DNA of 64,000 nucleotides from CBDDFQ01 sp965227035 (GTDB lineage Bacteria; Pseudomonadota; Gammaproteobacteria; Burkholderiales; Burkholderiaceae_C), in NCBI GenBank assembly GCA_965227035.1, contig OZ245724.1, positions 248,001 to 312,000 of the forward strand, written 5' to 3'. The notes below the pieces were generated by a model that saw nothing but the letters and a program-made list of their open reading frames with translations, did not search any database and was not told the DNA's origin. Shown one piece after another: positions 60,509 through 64,000 of this stretch (its first letter is position 1; each line of letters starts with the position of its first letter). Position numbers and translations under genes: made by a program.

Positions 60509-61564
60509 AGGTGCCTTGAGCGTTTTCATGCGGTCCTGCGCCTTGACGGTCAGATCCTTCAACTCGGCGCCTTGCAGCACCGTGAGTTTCACTTCTGCCT
60601 CCGGGTCGCTGCGGTTCCACAGCTTCTTGTAGAAGTCCTCCAGCGTCGAGACCTTGGAGCCGTCGACCGCAAGCACCAGATCGCCGGGCTGAAGTCCCGC
60701 TTTTTGCGCCGGGCTGTCGGCGGACAGCCGAACCACCTGAATCCGCCCGTTCTGCTCGGAAGAGGTCAGGCCCAACCAGGGTCGATGGCTGGTTTTGGTG
60801 CCGCCGGTAGATTCCATTTCCGCCAGCACAGGGCGCAGCAAATCGACAGGAACGAACATGTTGCCGAGCAGACGCATGCTGCTTCCGGCAGCGTTGGTCA
60901 CGAGCAGGCTGCCAATGCCGATCAGCTCGCCTCGTTCGTTGAAGAGGGCTGCGCCGCTGTGATTGCCGCCTGCCGACTGCAGCGGAGGGCTGGTATAGAG
61001 CGCTGAATCGATGTGATATTCCCAGTAGCCGGAGAACGGGCGCTTGCTCACGAGACGCGTCATGTCGACATCGCCGTTTTCGCCGCCGGTGACTGCCATG
61101 AGTGCGTCGCCTGGTTTGAGATCGCTGGTCTTGCCTAGCGGCACCGGCTGAACGTTCATGGGCAGCAGGGGTTTGACCAGGCCGAATCCCGTGGCCTGGT
61201 CATAGGCAACGACCCGACCCGGCAGCTTCTTGCCTTCCGCCGACAGCACTTCGACCGTGTCCGCTTCGATCAGCAGGTAGCCGATCGTGAGAATCAAACC
61301 CTTGTCGTCGATGACGACGCCGGATCCGCCGCGAGTTTTTCCGAGTGACCGTGCGGAATCGGAGCCCTCCGACGCACTTACCTTGATGCCGACCACCGCA
61401 TTCGCAGCCCGCGAAAGCGCTTCGATCATTGCCTGGGGAGGCTCGTCGGGCGTAGGAGGGTCGGCGGCGAAGGCCGGCGTCGACGCAAGTAGCGCGCCGG
61501 TTAGCGCTGCCAGCGGCGCGACACGCGAAAGAAAAGAAGACCAGAGCGGTGCACGAACGGACAT
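60497..61564 (-). CDS. HtrA-like PDZ protein with degenerate protease triad
   Basis: A 355-residue exported protein (signal peptide ending TPAFAA near residue 34) with a trypsin-like domain (about 75-245) and one PDZ domain (about 262-345). Aligned with DegP, the catalytic His position is Tyr96 (ILTIGYLL instead of ILTNxHVV) and the Asp position is Gly126 (YDQATGFGLVK). The Ser remains as Ser203 in NHSGAAL. Proteolysis by the normal mechanism is therefore unlikely and a chaperone or sensor role is more plausible. The ATG at 61564 has AGGAG upstream. Often annotated simply as serine protease. Confidence 0.86.
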   Translation of the reverse strand: MSVRAPLWSSFLSRVAPLAALTGALLASTPAFAADPPTPDEPPQAMIEALSRAANAVVGIKVSASEGSDSARSLGKTRGGSGVVIDDKGLILTIGYLLIEADTVEVLSAEGKKLPGRVVAYDQATGFGLVKPLLPMNVQPVPLGKTSDLKPGDALMAVTGGENGDVDMTRLVSKRPFSGYWEYHIDSALYTSPPLQSAGGNHSGAALFNERGELIGIGSLLVTNAAGSSMRLLGNMFVPVDLLRPVLAEMESTGGTKTSHRPWLGLTSSEQNGRIQVVRLSADSPAQKAGLQPGDLVLAVDGSKVSTLEDFYKKLWNRSDPEAEVKLTVLQGAELKDLTVKAQDRMKTLKAPSGV

Positions 61565-61796
61565 GATGGACTCCTTCGCCTGGGAAAACCGGATCCTCGT
61601 AGAGACGGAATGGCCGCCACGACAGGTTTTTCCTGCAATTTCGAGTGAGATTTTTGACCGCACTCGAACAAAAAGAATGCGCCTAAACCGGTCAATCCGC
61701 AAGCCGGAAAAGAAGTTTTTTTCAATTGCGCGGATGCGTCGCTCTTGACGCGGGGTCGCTTGCCCGGCCGCCTGCTTTTCAGGCTGAAAACCGGGG

Positions 61797-63284
61797 TCAG
61801 GCGGTTCGCAGCGAAGTGCCGGGCGGCATCCGTGATGGGAGGTCGGCCATCGAACGTTTGCCCACTGGTGCGATTCGCATCGACTGCCGGTATTTGGTGA
61901 CGGTGCGACGGGCCACGCTGACGCCTTGCGACTGAATAAGTTTGGCTATAGCCGCATCGGACAGCGGTGCCTCTGCGTTCTCTTCGGTAATGCACTTCTG
62001 CACCAGCTCTTTCACCGCATGGGGTGAGCATTCGTTGCCGTCGGACATGGCCATGCCTCGCGAGAAGAAATGTTTGAGCTCGAAGGTGCCGTGCGGAGTC
62101 GATATGAACTTGTTGTTCGTGACCCGCGATACGGTGGACTCGTGAATCCCGATTTCTTCGGCGACATCGCGCAAGGCAAGCGGCTTCATGCCGAGCGGGC
62201 CGTGCTCCATGAACAATCGCTGCCGCTCGACGATGACGTTGGCAACGTCTCGAATCGTGGCGAACCTTTGCGCCACATTTCTCACCGTCCATCTCGCCTC
62301 GGTCAGGTGCGATTGCAATTCGTCGAGAGCCGTGCGGCCCGCATCTTTCGCGCTCTGCGTGTCTCTCGAATCTTGCGTTGTCTGCTCGCGAGATCTGGAT
62401 TTGTAGAACAGGTTTGCGCACACGGCATCGAGCTTCAGTTTCGGCACGACTGCATCGTTGATCTCGACCGTCCATCCCGACCCTCTCGCTTGCCTTCGCG
62501 CAATGACGTCGGGCACGACGTAGGGAGTCAGGTGAATTCCGAATTTGAGCCCGGGTCTTGGATCGAGTCTTCGAATCGCATCGCATGCCAATTGCACCTC
62601 GGTCTGAAGCGCACCGATCCGCTCGGCCAGCTTGCGTATGTCCCCGATCGCAAGCAGGTCGAGATGCCTGGACGCAATTTCCTGCGCGAGCGAACGAATT
62701 CGACAGGCATCGATGGACTGCATCTGAAGAAGCAGGCATTCGGAAACGCTTCGCGCTCCGACGCCCGAAGGTTCGAGCGAATGCACCTGCTTCAGGGCGC
62801 GTTCCAGTTCATCGCTGGAGGCGCCTGGTGTCACGCCCTGCAAGTCGCCAAGCGAGGCGAGGTCGTCGCGAAGATAGCCGTCGTCGTCGAGCGATGAAGC
62901 GATGACGCTTGCGAGCAGATGGGTACGCGAGTCGATCCGTTTGGTATTGAGCTGGCTCTGCAAGTGTTCGCGCAGCGAGGTGCTCGAGGGAATCGATTCC
63001 AGCGCGTCCGACTGCATGTACATGCGCGCTTCTGAACTGGCGCTCCAGCCCTTTTGATCGACAACGTTCGCTTCGTCGTCGAGCACCAAGAATGGATTGA
63101 TCGATGCGGCACGCTCGATTTGCTCTGTGAAATCCAGCGACGACATTTGCAGCAATCGAACCGCGTGCTGCAGCATCGGCGACAACACCGAGGAAAGCGC
63201 TTTTGAAAGCGTTGGTGAAAGTGTCGCGGACGTCGAGGTCTGCGGGAGTTGTATCTGCCGTGCTGCGGCGCGATCAAAGGGCAT
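61797..63284 (-). CDS. rpoN: RNA polymerase sigma-54 factor (RpoN), non-canonical location
   Basis: Sigma-54 with region I (SPMLQHAVRLLQMSSLDFTEQIERAASINPFL), the core-binding domain, and the RpoN box ARRTVTKYR (about 458-466) near the C-terminus. The ATG at 63284 gives 495 residues; the frame is open further to a TTG at 63398. In most beta-proteobacteria rpoN lies between lptB and hpf. Here its neighbours are an HtrA-like gene and a divergent NtrC-type regulator, so it is probably a second sigma-54. The 295-base gap 63285-63579 holds no gene. Confidence 0.93.
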   Translation of the reverse strand: MPFDRAAARQIQLPQTSTSATLSPTLSKALSSVLSPMLQHAVRLLQMSSLDFTEQIERAASINPFLVLDDEANVVDQKGWSASSEARMYMQSDALESIPSSTSLREHLQSQLNTKRIDSRTHLLASVIASSLDDDGYLRDDLASLGDLQGVTPGASSDELERALKQVHSLEPSGVGARSVSECLLLQMQSIDACRIRSLAQEIASRHLDLLAIGDIRKLAERIGALQTEVQLACDAIRRLDPRPGLKFGIHLTPYVVPDVIARRQARGSGWTVEINDAVVPKLKLDAVCANLFYKSRSREQTTQDSRDTQSAKDAGRTALDELQSHLTEARWTVRNVAQRFATIRDVANVIVERQRLFMEHGPLGMKPLALRDVAEEIGIHESTVSRVTNNKFISTPHGTFELKHFFSRGMAMSDGNECSPHAVKELVQKCITEENAEAPLSDAAIAKLIQSQGVSVARRTVTKYRQSMRIAPVGKRSMADLPSRMPPGTSLRTA

Positions 63285-63579
63285 GCATTTGTATTGCAAT
63301 GACCGTGCCGCACGAACCGAAACAAAGTTCGACCCGCGCAAGTAGTTGATTCTGTTCAAAAAATTTAATTCGTTTTTGAGCGTCGGCGTGCTGCGCAATT
63401 AGATTTCAAGCAATCCTTACTGACGAGATACCCAAACTTGCAGCAAGAATGGCTGAGTTCATCGCGCTGGATGTAACTCGCTATGTCTTAGTACATTGCG
63501 GTCTCGTAATGAAGCCACTAATCTCGACAGCAGTACTCGGCAGTAGTTGGCAGTTGAGGCGAGTCAAACCAGGGAGCTT

Positions 63580-64000
63580 ATGGGTCACGCACTCATCGTC
63601 GAGGACAACATCGATTCTGCAAGGATGATGGCCGCGCTTGTGGCAATCGAAGGCTATTCGGCAAGCACAGCGCATTCGCTGCGTGACGCTCGGCGCATGT
63701 TGGCTCTGCAGCAGCCGGACGTCATTTTTCTCGATCTGAATCTGCCCGACGGGAGTGGCCTTGCGCTGCTCCACGAGAACTCCGCGGTCGGCAACTGCGA
63801 CGTGGTGCTCATGACCGGAAATGCAAGCATCGAAAGTTCGATCGAAGCCTTGCGAATGGGTGCGACCGACTATCTGGTCAAGCCAATCGATCCGCAGCGC
63901 CTTCAGTACGTGCTGTCCAAAGCGAGGCGTCCGCCGCTGCTGAAAAAAGATATTCAGGAGCTCAGAAGCGAGTGGCAACGTACCGGCAGTTTCGGCCATC
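63580..64000 (+). CDS. NtrC-type response regulator (3' end outside window)
   Basis: Only the first 140 residues lie in the window: a receiver domain with the acidic pocket (Glu8, Asp9), phosphorylation site Asp52 (IFLDLNLPDG), Thr79 and Lys101 (YLVKPI), then a linker ending RTGSFGH. The linker and the adjacent sigma-54 gene suggest a sigma-54-dependent activator with a downstream AAA+ domain; that domain itself is not visible. The ATG at 63580 is preceded by AGGGAG at a short distance. Confidence 0.82.
   Translation, partial: MGHALIVEDNIDSARMMAALVAIEGYSASTAHSLRDARRMLALQQPDVIFLDLNLPDGSGLALLHENSAVGNCDVVLMTGNASIESSIEALRMGATDYLVKPIDPQRLQYVLSKARRPPLLKKDIQELRSEWQRTGSFGH

Noticed and set aside
61770..61784. 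Hairpin GCCTG-CTTTT-CAGGC after rpoN as a terminator
   Set aside because: No T run follows on the minus strand, and the stem is only five bases.

Overview
The window reads as a chromosomal segment of a beta-proteobacterium of the order Burkholderiales, most like the Alcaligenaceae/Comamonadaceae side. The evidence is the gene order ccsB-msrPQ-lysA-lptM-cyaY-mrcA-pilMNOPQ-aroK, the layout of the cytochrome aa3 oxidase locus (subunit II carrying a C-terminal cytochrome c domain, a 38-residue small assembly protein, Cox11, DUF2970, a DUF2909 twin-membrane protein and SURF1), two Bug-type tripartite-tricarboxylate binding proteins, and moderately high GC with GTG/TTG starts. All identifications come from reading motifs and gene order by eye; no database search was run.

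Layout. 1-7.4 kb: cytochrome c assembly (ccsB, cut by the window edge), periplasmic methionine sulfoxide reductase MsrPQ, lysine biosynthesis, frataxin and PBP1A. 7.7-13.4 kb: type IV pilus alignment/secretin operon pilMNOPQ with aroK but without the aroB that usually follows. 13.4-19.1 kb: an accessory catabolic cluster (MarR regulator, FMN reductase, luciferase-like monooxygenase, alpha/beta hydrolase, tandem isochorismatase-type hydrolase, Bug binding protein) whose enzyme classes match the Rut pyrimidine pathway without being its usual genes. 19.1-25.5 kb: an exported oxidative block: paoABC periplasmic aldehyde oxidoreductase, a two-domain secreted carboxymuconolactone-decarboxylase-like protein, a secreted cupin and a secreted esterase, followed by tRNA-Arg(CCT). 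25.7-35 kb: TamB/TamA, a VWA protein, a GNAT acetyltransferase, a MoxR ATPase and a diheme cytochrome c4. 35-41.8 kb: protocatechuate/beta-ketoadipate genes in two regulated blocks (pcaHG with a PcaQ-like LysR; pcaIJF with an IclR regulator). 41.8-47.2 kb: TauE/SafE transporter, orphan ParA, NodN/MaoC-like hydratase, MFS exporter, trmL, comF and a BioC-like methyltransferase. 47.3-57.4 kb: the complete aa3 oxidase and heme A/copper assembly locus. 57.4-64 kb: second Bug protein, CDP-6-deoxyhexose-reductase-type ferredoxin reductase, NAD-dependent epimerase-like protein, an HtrA-like protein with a broken catalytic triad, a sigma-54 gene outside its usual context, and the start of a divergent NtrC-type response regulator.

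How parts work together: CcsB, cytochrome c4 and the oxidase locus form one respiratory theme (heme attachment, electron carrier, terminal oxidase). The pca genes channel protocatechuate and beta-ketoadipate towards succinyl-CoA and acetyl-CoA, although pcaB, pcaC and pcaD are not in the window. The two accessory blocks at 13-25 kb are the least standard part. The first looks like a degradative route for an N-heterocycle or amide; the second is a set of exported redox enzymes in which paoA and the cupin gene share a 14-bp upstream motif. These, the tandem active/inactive isochorismatase protein and the HtrA pseudoprotease are the main leads. No CRISPR array, insertion sequence or prophage was seen.
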